From Myxococcales bacterium (GTDB lineage Bacteria; Myxococcota_A; Polyangia; Polyangiales; JADJMO01), in the NCBI GenBank assembly GCA_016709545.1, contig JADJMO010000017.1:1-64000 (forward strand): DNA of 64,000 nucleotides, given 5' to 3'. Below the pieces are notes generated by a model. It ran no database searches and was not told where the DNA came from. It was given only the letters and a program-made list of their open reading frames with translations. A program made the translations under genes and the position numbers. Shown here piece after piece: positions 1 through 11,559 of this stretch (its first letter is position 1; each line of letters begins with the position of its first letter).

Positions 1-13
1 GGGCGTGAGCCCC

Positions 14-2753
14 TTAGATCAGGGAAGGTCTTGGGGCATGATCGGGGTCGAAGGTGATGGTGCCCGACGTCGGCACGGGGATCACCGTCGAGTCGTTGTC
101 GATGCTCGACAGGAGGGCGATGAGCTGCGCCACCTCGGTCGCCGACGGCGCGAACAGCGTCGAGAGCGATTGGTGGTGTAGCCTTCTGGAACGTGGCGCC
201 GAACGCCTCCTCGAGGGTGCGAGCGTTGCCGCCGTGGAAGTACGGCGCGCCGGGTGATCATGCCGAGGAGCGAGGGCGGGTTGAACCCGGTCGCGCCCTG
301 GGCAAGCGTCGTCAGTTCGCGGACTCGCCCTGGGCGGGATGCCGGTCGGGAACACGCCGCCGGTGGCGAACGTGCCACGTCACGCAGGACGCACTGGATC
401 TGATCCTGGGCCCGCGGTCGCCGCGTCGGGCCAGCGCAGGGTGGCCTTGCGCGCCGAGACGTTCGCGGCCGGGTTGAGCGCGGCGGGGAAGCCCGTCGGC
501 AGCGTGTATTCCTTGGTACGAGCAGGCCCGCGACCGCGTTGTTGGCCCCGTTAGGGCGTAGAACACCCGCGAGATCGTCCAGGTGGAGCCGCCGTGGCAG
601 GCCGCGCAGTTGTACACCTTCGCAGACGCCTCGCCGGCCGTCACCATGGCGGCGTCGAGGTTAGAGGCCTTCTTCGGCGCGCGGATGGTCTTCACGTAGG
701 CAAAAGTCGATCTCATCCCAGTCCTTGAGGACCGACTTGTTGCACGTGGTGTCGCCGTCGGCGCAGACGCCGGTGACGCGCCGGTGACCATCGAGCTCAC
801 CGCGCCGTTGAGGCCGGCCTGCGGCGTGGCGCTGGAATCTGGGCGCCGCTCCACCGCGGTGAAGTCGAAGATGATCCGGTCGTCGGCGCTCGCCGGCGTT
901 CCGATCTTCCAGACGACGGCATGATGCCGCCCGAGTTGCCGCGGTGTTGAGCTCGAAGTCGCACCTCGTCGAAGATGCCGGTCCAGTTCAGGACGCGGCG
1001 CTTGGTCGTGTCCTTCTTGTCGCCGTAGGTCCCGTCCAGCGAGGTCGTCTGGCGCGGACCGCGCGCGAAGTACCAGGTGACGTTGTCGGTGAGGCCGTCC
1101 AGGTGGCACGACTGGCACGAGTTCCAGCCCTGGCCCTTGAACGACCAGCGCCGAGGCCGGTGGCGAAGAACTTCTGGCCCTTGACGTTGCTGTCGGAGAC
1201 CGGTCGCCGCCGACGACGCGACCGGTCCCGCCGAGACGGTCTGGGTGCTGAGCGCTGATCACCGAGAAATTGCGGCTGTTCTCGTTGATGGCGACGGCGG
1301 AACGGTTGAGTGGCGACGCCGGCGTTGGCGACGGCGATGCCCACCGGGGAGGAGCCGTTTCCGCTCGGCGAGAGCTGATGAACTTCTGCGTGGCCGCGCC
1401 GACCTCCTTGAGCGTGCCGTCGTCAAAGCAGACGAGACGCGGAAGACGTCCGAGCCGTAGGCGGTCACGTGGCGACCCTGGTGGTCGGGGCGGCGAGGTC
1501 GCTCGGCATGAGCGGCATGCGGCGGGTCGCGTCGTCGGCCTGCGCCGTCGTCGTGGAGCTTCTGGAACGCCCTTGGTGAGCAGCTGGCCCTGCGAGGAGC
1601 TCCTTCTTGGTGGCGGTGTCGATGACGAACACGCCGGCGTGGATCTGATCTTGAAGTTGGCGGTGTAGGTCGTGGTGCCGGCGATCACCGGGCCCGTGGG
1701 GCACGCGGCGACTCGCACACGCTCGTGACGTAGAGGGGCGCCCGAGTTGAGGCGGCCGCGGAGAGCTGGTTCGGGAAGCAGCCGGTCGCTGTTGCCCGCG
1801 CTGTCCCTGACCCGGTGTCGGTGACCGGCGCGATGGTGATGGTGCTGACGCTCGCGTCGGAGAGCTTCACCGCGTGACGAGTCCCTGGCGCGCGACGTCG
1901 AACTGGCTGTCGTCGGTCGGCAGCGCGTCGGTGCCCGCGCGCCTGCGAGAAGAACTCGGTGACGTAGAGCGTCTCGTCCGAGTCGACGCCGTTGCCGTCG
2001 TTAGCGGTGACGACGAGCGCGCGGGGGTGGGCGAGAGGCCGGGGGCGGCCGCGGTGACCGACGGGCCGAGCACGCCCGACTTGGCGAGCGTCGTTGAGGT
2101 CGATGGTCTTGACGATGGAGGTCGCTCGCCTTGACCACCGTGACGCTGCCCTCGGCCCAGTTGGCCACGTAGGGCTCCTGGCCGGTGGGCGAATCGGCGG
2201 CCGGTCGGCCCGCTCCCGAGCTTGCCGCTCGCGGCGTCGGGCTTGGGGTGGTCTTGAGGCCGGTGATCTTGCGGATCGTCTGGGTCTTGCGCGTGATGAC
2301 GAACGCGGTGTCGTCGTCGTTGCCGATCACCACGGCCCAGGGCTCGGAGCCCGCGCCGAGCTCGATGTCGGCCACCTTGGTGAGCGGGGTCGCGCCGCCG
2401 AGATCGAGCTTGGCGATCGTCACGTCGCCGGTCATGCGGTTGGCCGCGACGGTGACGGTGTCGGGCTTCGAACCCTGACGAGATCGCGCCGCCGTTGGTC
2501 GGCGTCGTGCGGGGCTGGTCGGCGCCGGCGCGTCGGGCGTGTCGTTGCCCGAGTCCGTGACGCTGTCCGTCGTGCCCGGAGTCGGTGCTCGTCTCCGAGA
2601 TCCACCCCGGTGTCCGTGCCGGTGTCGTAGTCGACCGGCGGCGTGCCATCGTCAATTTCCCGCAGCCCACGGCCGCGAAGCCCCGCTGACCAGCGCGGTG
2701 AGCAACGCCGCGGAGCCAGCCCTAAGCCCAGTGTTCGAGAATCGGTTGCGCAT
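14..2753 (-). CDS. Di-heme c-type cytochrome lipoprotein with YVTN-like propeller (frameshifted)
   Basis: The protein is reconstructed across several frames. The N-terminus has a signal peptide with a likely lipobox ending AVGC, then an Asp/Thr-rich linker. A region around 2000-2440 has YVTN beta-propeller character (motifs such as GSEPWAVVIG and PYVANWAEGSVTVV). Two c-heme sites follow, CQSCH near 1103-1117 and CAACH near 594-608. A MauG/cytochrome c peroxidase-like C-terminus (FNPPSLLGM, YFHGG) ends at the TAA at 14. By family it would be an exported electron-transfer or peroxidase-type protein, but the substrate is unknown. At least six frame changes occur and none of the pieces alone is a full gene. 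The neighbouring genes show the same problem, so indel errors are more likely than decay. Start at the ATG at 2753 was chosen for the signal peptide. Confidence 0.6.
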
Positions 2754-2856
2754 GGAGGCCCCCTTCGCGAGGACCGTACCAAGGCCGGATGGCGCGAATT
2801 CTCCCAGATTTCGCGCGCGGAGCCGGGCCGTTTACTGCGAACCTTCGTGACGAGGT

Positions 2857-5800
2857 TCACGAGGGTCGTGAACAGCGACGGGCGAGCGCCTCGACCCGCG
2901 GCGTGACCAGGCGGAGCGCGGTGCGGACGTCGTCGGACGCGACCGAAGGCGCCGCTCTGCTCGCCGGCCTCGGCCTGCGCGGTGCGCCCGGTGGCGACGC
3001 GGAGCTGGGGATGGCGCTCTGCGGGGCGGCCCGGGCGAAAGCCTCGCGCTGCGCGCAACGTCGCTCGTCGCGCGGAGCGCCGGGACCGCCGTGCGAGAGC
3101 TGGTCGTGCTTGGCGAGCACGCGGTCGGCGCGCGCCGAACCGGGCGTCGGCGTCGCCGACCCGCCCCGCAGTGCGAGGGCCGCGGCGCGACCGGGTACGA
3201 GGCCGAGGAGCGGGGCTGTCTCCGGTGGGGGCGAGCGCGCCTGCGCGCGCTTCGAGGTGGGCGCGGGCGAGGGGCGCGCCCGACTTTCCGAGCTCCGCAG
3301 AAGCCCGCGTTGCCGAGCGACGCCGAGCAGCCGCACGTCCTGGTAGGCCTCGAGGTGGGTGACCGCCTCGGCGAAGAACGCGCGGGCCTCGTCGAGCGCG
3401 TGACGCGCTCCTGGGCTTGGCGAGCGCGAGGTTGCCCAGGGTGACCCCGCGCAGGCGCAGATCGCCGACCGAGGAGAAGAGGGCGATGGCCTCGCCGTAG
3501 AGCGACTCGGCCTCGCCGGCAGCGCGCTCGTCGTGCTCAGGGGCGCCGAGGTTGTGAGCGCAGGGCCTCGCGGCGCTCGTCGCCGCTCATCGCGAGCAGC
3601 TCCGCCGGGCAAAGAATAGGCCTCCTTGGCCTCGGCGAGCGCGCCGTGCACCGCGGGGTAGCACGCCGAGCTCGAGGTGCAGCGGGCCCGGGTCGGCGCC
3701 GCTCGCGAGGGGACCGCGCAGGTCGGCAGGCCCTCCTCCGCGCGGCCGAGCGCGCCCAGCGTGCGGGCCCGGGCCTGCATCGCGGCCTGGACCGCGGGCG
3801 AGCCTGGTCGAAAGCGATGGCGAGGGCGCGCTTTCGGCGGCAACGTGAGCGCGGCCGCGGCGGCGCCCCGCGACGAGAGCACGGGCTCGATCGCGGCGGC
3901 GAGCGCGCACGCGTCGTCGCCGTCGTCGTGTTGCTTCGAGGGCGTGCTCCACCGCGGCGTGGGGATCGTCGAGCTCGCGCGCAAGCGCTGCAACGCGGCC
4001 GCGCTGCCCGCGTCTTCTCGTGGGCGAGGCGCGCCGTCGTGCCGAGCTCGACGAAGCAGCGGCGGTGAAGGCGCGCGTGCGCGGTGAGCTCCTCGCCGGC
4101 GAGCTGGCGGACGCAGAGGTCGCGGACGGCGCCGAGCATCACGAGCCGGGGTTCGACGTCGATCTCGTGGCGGGTGAGCAGCGACTTGGCGCAGCGCCTG
4201 GAGCAGATCGAGCGGGCCAGGGGAGCCCCGAGCACCGCCTCGCCCGCCCCGAGCGAGAATCCCCCCCCGAAGCAGGCGCAGCGCGCGCCGGCGCGCTGTT
4301 CGTCCGCCGAGCAGGTCGAACGACCAGGCGACCGTGCCCTCCATCGTGCGAGCGCCGTCGGTGAGGAGGTCCTTGCGGTGCAGGCGGGTGCTGCACGCCG
4401 TCGAGGCCCAGGGCATCGACGCGCGCCGCGGCGAGCTCGAGGGCCAGTGGCACGCCGTCGAGCGCGCGACAGATGGTGCGCACGGTGGAGTGGCTCGCCT
4501 CGACGCGGGCGCGGAGCGCGAACAGCGTGGCGGCGTCGTCCTCGGACAGCGGACCGACCTCGATGGGCTCCGCCGTGCGGCCGCTGAGCCGCACGCGAGA
4601 GGCCACCACCCACGCGGACGGTGGGGCACGCCTCGGCGAGGCGCTCGAAAGCACCCCCGGGAGCAGCGAGGCCACGTGCTCGGCGCGATCCAGCAGGAGC
4701 AGCCCGTCGGGCTGGATGCGCAGCGCCGTCGTCACCGCGTCCGGGAGCTGGTCGCTGTGCGGCGCGCGCACGCCTACGGCCCGCGCGATGGCGGCGCCGA
4801 TCTCGTGGGGCTTGCGCACCGCCGAGAGGTCGACGAGCCACGCGGCGCTCGTCGGCGCCTCGCGCCCGCGGAAGGCCGCCTCGACGAGGAGGGCGAGATT
4901 TTCCCGACCCCGCGGCCCCACAGCACCGCGGCCGCGCCGCGCGCGGGCCGCGTCGAGCCGCCCGGAGCTCGGCGACGCGCCCGATCGGACCGTCGGGCGA
5001 GGGAGAGCGCGCACCACGAGCCCGCGCGGAGCGCCGGGTCGGGCAGCGAGGATCGCGGCGCGACCATCGTGCCGTCGGCGAGTGACCGAGCAGCGCGTCG
5101 AGCTCGCGCACCACCGCGAGGGCGCTCGAAGGGGCGCACCTCGCGCTCCCGCGCGAGCAGGCGCTGCAAGGAAACGACACGATGGGATCGGCGAGGTCCG
5201 CGCGCAGATCGGCGAGGCGAGGCGTGGGCTCGAACAGGATCTGCACCATCACCGCCATCGCGTTGTCGGCCGGGAACGCGGGCAACCCGCCAGCGTCTCG
5301 AAGAGCACGCACCCGAGCCGAGAACAGGTCGGCGCGCGCGTCCACCTCGCGGGCGCTCCAGATCTGTCTCGGGCGCCAGTAGCGCGGGGTCCCCACGCGC
5401 ACGCCGGTCCGTGAGCGAGGACGACCCGTCCGCGCGGGAGAGCGCCGAAGTCGACAGCTTTGGCCGCTAAGGGCTCGCCGCCCGGGCAGCATCACGTTGG
5501 CCGGCTTCACGTCGCGGTGACCACGCCCGCGGCGTGGGCCACGGAGAGCGCCTCGGCGAGACGACGGGTGAGGAGGAGCGCGTCCTGGACGCGGAGGGGC
5601 CGGCCCTCGAGCCGGCCCTCGAGCGTGGGGCCGTCGATCCACTCCATCACGAGGTAGGGCGCGCCGTCTTCGAGCGACCCGTGGGCGACGTGGCGCACGA
5701 TCGCCGCGTGATCGAGCTGCTCCAGGATCTCGGCCTCGAGCAGGAACCGGGTGACCATCTCGGCGTCGGGCTCGCTCGCTGCACGCCGAGCACCTTCAGC

Positions 5801-5919
5801 GCGACCATCGCGTGGCCCGTGGGCGAGGTCGACCGCCCGGTGGACCACGCCCATGCCCCCGAGCGATTTGACAGGTCTTCGAGGCGGAAACGCCCGCCCA
5901 CGACCTCGCCCGGCTTCAT
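2857..5919 (-). CDS. Ser/Thr protein kinase - STAND ATPase - TPR protein (frameshifted)
   Basis: An N-terminal Hanks-type kinase is visible in pieces: VVGGRF at the start, an ALKVLG lysine motif, an HRDVKPANV catalytic loop near 5510 and GTPRY activation-loop remnants. It is followed by an NB-ARC/STAND-like ATPase. This part has a degraded P-loop region near 4900, then LLLLDRAEHV (Walker B-like), LVASR-type sensor and CRALDGVPLALELAAAR motifs. The C-terminal third is Ala/Arg-rich helical sequence consistent with TPRs. The total of about 1021 codons fits the myxobacterial kinase-ATPase-TPR signalling family, which phosphorylates proteins in response to an unknown input. Multiple +1/-1 shifts split it. 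No separate partner gene is apparent; the next gene is divergent. Confidence 0.65.
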
Positions 5920-6000
5920 CGCGCCCTAGCCTACCGCGCGCCCCGCGGTGTGTCGCAGCGGATGCGCGGAGACGCGTTCCGGATTAGCCTGTGCGCCGCC

Positions 6001-6626
6001 ATGAACCTCCGCCCCCTCGCCCTCGGTCTCGTCTCCTCGGCGCTGTTCCTCCCGGCGTGCGGCGCCTCGAGCGACGTCGCGCTCGGCAACGACCCGGCCG
6101 TGCGGCGCGAGGCGGTGGGCGGGCTCAACGGCACCGACGGGCGCGTCGGCATCGTGCTGCAGTACGGCAAGGTGAACTTCTTCTCCTGCGGCGGGCCGGC
6201 GACCTACGCCTCGCACACCAAGTGGCTCCGGGGCGACGCCCCCGACTACGACCGCTTCTCGCTCGCCGCCGACGGCTGGTCGGTGACCGCCGAGCGCGTC
6301 GCCGATCGGCAATCGGCTGGGCAGGCGGGCTCGACCGGCCGACACGACCGATCTCACCTTCGACGCCTACTACGTCGACCCGTACACCTCGGCGGGGCTC
6401 TACGAGTCCACGCAGCCCGAGGGGCTCGCCGGGGTCGTCGTGTTCCAGCGCACCAAGTCCGACCCGGCGACGGCGCTCGGCTCCTTCAAGCTCGTCGGTG
6501 GCGGGTTCATGCGAGTGCTGCCGGTCCGCACCGCTGTCTCGCGAGGCGGCGGGGATCTTCGTGGAGGTGCCGTTCGCGGGCGGGACCAAGAAGTTCTACG
6601 TGCAGCAGAGCCTCGTCGCCCGCTAG
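6001..6626 (+). CDS. Small exported lipoprotein, unknown function (frameshifted)
   Basis: The start at 6001 gives a signal peptide and lipobox (LFLPAC), followed by Ser-Ser at the +2/+3 positions. The mature part reads through three frames as one plausible globular domain: VGIVLQYGKVNFFSCGG, then DLTFDAYYVDPYT, then GIFVEVPFAGGTKKFYVQ. I do not recognise the family. Its TAG stop overlaps the stop of the convergent sigma-54 activator within a CTAG. Two frame changes lie near 6310 and 6540. Confidence 0.55.
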
Positions 6627-8209
6627 CGCTTGCGCGCGCGTCGATCCCCGAGCGCCTCGAGGCGGTCACGAGCGTGGAGCGCGGATCTCCAGCGCGCGCG
6701 CCACCTTCGAGATCACGCCACGCAACCCGCTCCGCGATCGCGCGGGCCAGCACCGAGCGCTCCGTCGACTTCGAGGAGCTCGCGCTTCGGCGCCGAGCGC
6801 GCAGCGCATCACCGGCGTGCCGACCGGCGCGGTGCTCGTCGGCGCTTGCTCGTCGCGTCCACGCCGAGGTCGCGCGGGTCCGGCATGGTCGACGTCGATC
6901 ACGCCGCCGCGCGCGGGTGCGCAGGGCGCGCGTGGGAAAGCGCACGGTGCATCACGCGCTTCGAGCTGCCGCACGTTGCCGGGCCACGCGAGGTCGGCGC
7001 CGAGGCGCTTGCGGAAAGCGCGACCGACAAAGGGGGCTGACGCTCGGATCGGCGGCGCGAAGCTGGCAGCTCGGCGAGCGGAGGGCACGTCCTCTCGGCG
7101 CTCGCCGAGGCGGAGGTGCAGCGTCACGTGGCGAGGCGGTAGTAGAGGTCCTCGCGGGCGCCCCGGCATCGCCGGCAACGGTCGCCGTTGGTCGCGGCGA
7201 GCGATGCGCACGTCCGCGCGCTTGGAGCCGGCGCGCTCCCACGCGAGCGGGCGACTACGTGCGGAACTGGGTGAAATCCAGCAGGATCTTCTGCGCGTTC
7301 GGCGAGAGGTTGAGCACCTCGTCGAGGATCAGCCCGTGCGCCGCCGTGGGCGAGCCCGACGAGGCCCACGCGCGCTTGCCGGTGGCGCCGGAGTACGCGC
7401 CGAGCTCGGGGGCGAAAGAGCTCCGGAGGTCACCGTGTTGAGGTCGTCGCTCGCCCCAGCATGCGCGCGCACGACCGGGCGGCGTCGCGAGGCGCTGGGC
7501 GATCGCGTGCGCGAGGAGCGTCTTGCCGGGTGCCCGCTCGGGCCGAGGACCAGGATCAGGGCCTCGGAGTCGAGGCACGAGGCCACCTCCGCGCGCACCG
7601 CAGCCATGCTGTCGGGCCGCAGCAGATCGTCGAGGCTAGGGACGCCGGCCTCGATCTTGGTCTCGACGGCGCGCAGCGCGGTCGCGCGGAGGCGAGCCGA
7701 TCGCGCTCCACGATCACCGCGCCGAGCAGGCTCGCGGCGTCCTCGGCGAGCGCGCGGTGGAGCGGCCCCACGTCCTCGTCGAAGGTGCGGTAGTCGACGT
7801 AGAGGACGCCGCCGCCGTGCATGGGGGCCGCGAGGGCCGCGAGATCCCGGAGCGAGGCCATGCCACACTCGCCGAACCCGCGTTTCTCGCCGGGGGGCGC
7901 ACGAGCACCGAGCTGCTCCTTGCGCACCGTGCGCACCAGCGGCTGATCTCCTCGCGCTCCTCCGCGGTCAGGGGTGCGGCGCAGCCCAGTCTCCTTCTTT
8001 GGGGAGACCGGGCTCGAGCCCGCCGCCTCCGCGCGCGTGCACCACCACCTCGCCCTCTTCGCCGAGCGGCAAGAGCAGGAGCCCGCGGTCGGCGCCCAGC
8101 GCCGAGACGACCGCGTCGAGCACCGTGTCCACCCCTGCCCCCTGGAGCAGGGCCGCCGAGGCCGCGGCCACCACGGCCCGGCTGGGTCCATGACCTCCCG
8201 GGGATCCAT
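6623..8209 (-). CDS. GAF-domain sigma-54-dependent transcriptional activator (frameshifted)
   Basis: An N-terminal GAF-like sensor (VDTVLDAVVSALGADRGLLL, later GGGVLYVDYRTFDEDVG) is followed by an AAA+ domain. The AAA+ domain shows Walker A remnants near 7530, GAYSGATGK where canonical activators have GAFTGA, LILDEVLNLSPNAQK, a sensor segment near 7200 and REDLYYRLA. It also has the WPGNVRQLE motif just before a short C-terminal DNA-binding segment that probably ends EALGDRRARKR. It would open sigma-54 promoters after sensing a ligand through GAF. At least five frame changes interrupt it. The two ends are set by the ATG at 8209 and a TAG at 6623-6625 shared with the convergent gene. Confidence 0.65.
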
Positions 8210-8287
8210 CACGCGGCGAATCGTCACCCGGGGATCCCTATCAGCCCCGCCCCCCACGGGGCCCCTCGTGCTAGACGGCCGGGTTCC

Positions 8288-9105
8288 ATGGCCCTCGGTC
8301 CCCGCCTGTTCCTGCTGGCGATCTTCGCGCTGCCCGTCGCGGGCGGCGGCTGTGGCCCGGACAAGCCCCAGGCGACCGGCCCGCTCAAGTACACCGAGAA
8401 CGCCAAGCGCGCCTACGAAGACGCTCTCCTTGTTTATAAAGACAAGGACTACCTCGACGCGAGCACCCGGTTCCGCGAGGTGCGCCGCAAGTTCGCCTTC
8501 TCCGAAACGACGCCCCGCCTCGCCCAGCTCCGGCTGCGCCGACATCGGAGTTCGACCAGGGGAAGTGGATCGAGTCCATCTCGGCGTACAGGGCTTCGTC
8601 CGCGAGAACCCGAAGCACCGGAGAGCGCCTGGGCGCGCATGCGCATCGCCCGCGGCTACTTCGCCAACCAGATCAGCGACGCGCTGCTCCCTGCCCGACC
8701 AGGCCGAGCGCGACCCAGTCCGCGGTCAAGGAGGCCGCGCGCGGAGATCCCAGGCTACGTCGAGGACCACCCGGACGGCCCCCAGGTCGCCCAGATGAAG
8801 GACCCCTACGCCGACGCGCTCGCGCGCCTCGTCGCCCACGAGCTCTACATCGCGCGCTTCACCAGAAGAAGGCGCAAGCTCGACGCCGCGCGCTCGCCCG
8901 CGTGAGCTACGCCGGGTCACCAAGTACAAGGGCTCCGTTTTGGACGTCGAGGCGCTCGTGCTGCAGGGCGAGATCCTGCTGATGCTCAGGCTGCAAGAGC
9001 GAGGCCCGCGGCACGTTCCAGTACATCGTCACAGAAATTTACCCCAACGATCCGCGCACCGACCAGGCCAAGAAGTACCTCGCGGAGATCGACACGACGC
9101 ACTGA
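8288..9105 (+). CDS. BamD/TolA-binding-like TPR lipoprotein (frameshifted)
   Basis: A signal peptide with lipobox (VAGGGC) starts at 8288. The mature protein has helical repeats typical of BamD/YbgF-type outer-membrane lipoproteins: AYEDALLVYKDKDYLDASTR, then ESISAYRGFVRENPKH, RMRIARGYFANQISDALL and TFQYIVTEIYPNDPRTD. The length of about 270 residues matches BamD, whose role is outer-membrane protein insertion as part of the BAM complex. Frame changes near 8530, 8620, 8700 and 8870 are bridged by similarity. The gene is followed after one base by the exonuclease gene, suggesting co-transcription. Confidence 0.65.
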
Positions 9106-9106
9106 C

Positions 9107-10077
9107 ATGGCGAGCGTCCGCACGGCTGCATGCAGCCGGACGGGCGACCAAAGATTCTCGGCGAGGGCCGCCGCCCGAGGGCCGCCGTGGGATCTCCCCG
9201 GTTCTCGACGAGGCACCGCTTTCGCGTTCCTCGACCCCGAGATGACCGGCCTCGCTCGACCGCGGGGACCGGGTGACTCGAAGGTGTGTGCATCGAGCGG
9301 GTGCCGAGGCGTGGTCGAGGCGCGCTCAAGGTCGCTCAGGATCCCGCCCGGGCACCTGGGACGCGCGGAGCAGGACGTGCACGGCATCGCCGTCGCCACG
9401 CTCGCGAGCGCGCCACCGTTCGCGTCGATCGCCGCCGTGGTCGAGATCCTCGATGGCGCAGTGCCCGTGGCGCACGCCGCCGAGTGGGACCCTCGCGTTC
9501 CCGCACGCAGAGCCGAGAGGGTGGGGCCCGCCGGGCCGACCCACGCCCTCGACACGCTCGTCGTCGCGCGCCGCGCGTTCTTCCAGCCGTCGTACGCGCT
9601 CGCCGCGCTCGCCCGCGCGTTCGCCATCGACCCGGGCACCGCGCACCGCGCCGGCGACGACGTGCGCACGCTGCGCGGGGTCTACGCCCACGTCGTGAAG
9701 GAGCTCTCGCCCTCGACCCCGCGTGACCTGTGGATGGTCCGCATCGGGGAGAACGAGCCCCGCCCGGGGGTGGTCGCGGCCTGTCAGGAGGCGGTGACCC
9801 GCGGGACACCCGTGCAGGTGACCTATCGCCCCGCCTCGAGCGGCCCGAAGGAGTTCGGGATGGTCATGACGGCCGTCGACGGCCCGCACGTCCACGGTTT
9901 CATGGTCCCGAGCCGCGGCCGGCGGACCCTCCTGCTCGCCCGGGTCCTGCGGGTCGAGCCGCTCCCGCCCCTGAGCTGGGTCGGAAAGCCTGGGCGTTTC
10001 GCCGCTCACGGCGATGGCTACCCCGGCCCGCGCGATCGCTGTCCCCCCCCGCGCCCCCGGAGGTCTTTCGTCAGTGA
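9107..10077 (+). CDS. DEDDh exonuclease (DnaQ/PolC-epsilon-like) with WYL-like C-terminal domain (frameshifted)
   Basis: The first two thirds show the DnaQ-type 3'-5' exonuclease core: FLDPEMTGL near 9229 (motif I, D-x-E), PVAHAAEWD near 9470 (motif II) and HRAGDDVRTL near 9646 (motif III, H-x4-D). The C-terminal part (GTPVQVTYRPASSGPKEFGM ... VPSRGRRTLLLARVLRVEPL) resembles a WYL beta-barrel, which in other proteins binds nucleic acid or ligands. Frame breaks fall near 9190-9300, 9440 and 9510. I set the end at the TGA at 10075-10077 because it overlaps the next GTG start. The longest open frame actually runs to 10114, so the 3' end is uncertain. A role in DNA repair or processing is inferred. 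Confidence 0.6.
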
Positions 10078-11559
10078 CCGCCCTGTCTTCGCCCCCGTCT
10101 GGCCGCCCTCGTAGCTTCGTCCTCGCCTGCGGGCCGCTCCTGGGATCGCTCGTGGGCTGTCCCGACTACGACGACCGGAGGCACGGTCAAGCCAGGCCGC
10201 GCAACGAGCTCGCGAACAATGGCTCAAGCGCGCGGGCGAGGAGTACGCCGCGCTCGACCTGACCGAGGCCAAGCGGACAGCATCGAGAAGCCTCCAAGAA
10301 CGCGCCCCGGCGACAAGGACATCGGCATCCTCGGCGCGAAGATCCACCTCGCGCGGCTCGACTTCAAGACCGCGGTCAAGGCGCTTGAGGGCATCGAGGC
10401 TCGGAGGCCGCGGGTCTGCGGGCGCGCGCCTACTGGCACGACGACGACCTCGCGCACGCCTCCGAGGAGCTCACTCCGCGCTGCCCCAGACCCGGATTTC
10501 AAGGACCCCTGGGCCAAGCCGGTGCGCGAGCTCGCGGGCACGCAGGGCGCGGGGCGCAAGCCGTTCCAGCTCAAGGACACCTCGGCGCGGCTCGTCGAGC
10601 TCCGCATGCCCCGCGATCTGTTCCCGCGATGATGGTCCCCATCGAGGTCGACGGGCAGACCACGGTGGCGCTCGTCGACCGGCGTGCCCGAGGTCGTGCT
10701 CGACCAGAAGACCCGCAGCAAGCCGAGCTGGGTGTCGATCCGCATCGCCAACGACAAGAACACCGCGTCGATGGAGTTCCGCGACGTGCCCGCGCTCGTC
10801 GAGGATCTCTCCGGCTACTCGCAGCAGCAGGTGCCGATCGGCGCGCTGATCGGGGCGAACTTCCTCCGTCGGCTGCACGCCACCTTCGACCGCGGCGCCG
10901 ACCAGCTCGTGCTCCGCCGGGACGACCCGCCGAACCCGCCCACGCTCACGCGCCTGCCGGTGGCGTGGGTGCGCGGCGGCGGCATGGTCGTGCGCGCCAC
11001 CATCAAGAAGGAGTTCGAGCTGAGCGGCGGGGCTGTGGATCGACAGCGGCTCGCCGTGGGCCTCGCGTTCCCGAGCCCACCTGGAAGATCGGTCGGCGTC
11101 GACGTCAGCAAGATGCAGACGTACAACGACACGAAGTACGAGCGGCTCACCAACATCAAGCTCCCTGGCGCGCTCGATCCGGGCCCGCGGTCGCGTCCGG
11201 GCGCCACGGCCATCGAGGACAAGCTCAAGCAGCTCGACGTCACCACCATCGGCGCGCTCGGCATGACCTTCCTCGGCGCGATGCGCGTGTCGCTCGTCGA
11301 GAACGGGCGCACGATGTGGATCGAGACCGACCAGGACACCTCGGGCATCCTCGCGCCGAACCTGAACGTGAAGCCGCCGCCCAAGCCGGCGGGCAGCGCC
11401 AAGCCGGCGGGGTCGGGCAGCGCGAAGCCGCCCGCACCGCCCGCCTCGGCGAGCGCGAAGCCGCCCGCGCCGCCCACGAGCGCCAAGCCCGCCGCGCCGC
11501 CGGCGAGCGCCAAGCCCGCGCCCACGCCCGCGCCGAGCGCCAAGGCCTCCGCCAAGTAA
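10074..11559 (+). CDS. Two-lobed retropepsin-like aspartyl protease lipoprotein (frameshifted)
   Basis: The GTG at 10074 follows a GGAGG at 10059 and opens a lipoprotein signal (LLGSLVGC). A TPR-like segment follows (IHLARLDFKTAVKALEGIE). Two similar halves come next. Half one has a hydrophobic strand VALVD that becomes D-T-G if a two-base deletion near 10680 is restored, and ends in IGALIGANFLRRL. Half two has WIDSGSPWA at 11036-11062 in the alternative frame and ends in IGALGMTFLGAMRV. D-T/S-G plus a hydrophobic-hydrophobic-Gly motif is the retropepsin signature, and having two copies suggests a single-chain, pepsin-like arrangement. A Pro/Ala/Ser/Lys-rich tail of about 60 residues closes the protein. 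Active-site integrity rests on repaired frames. Confidence 0.55.
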
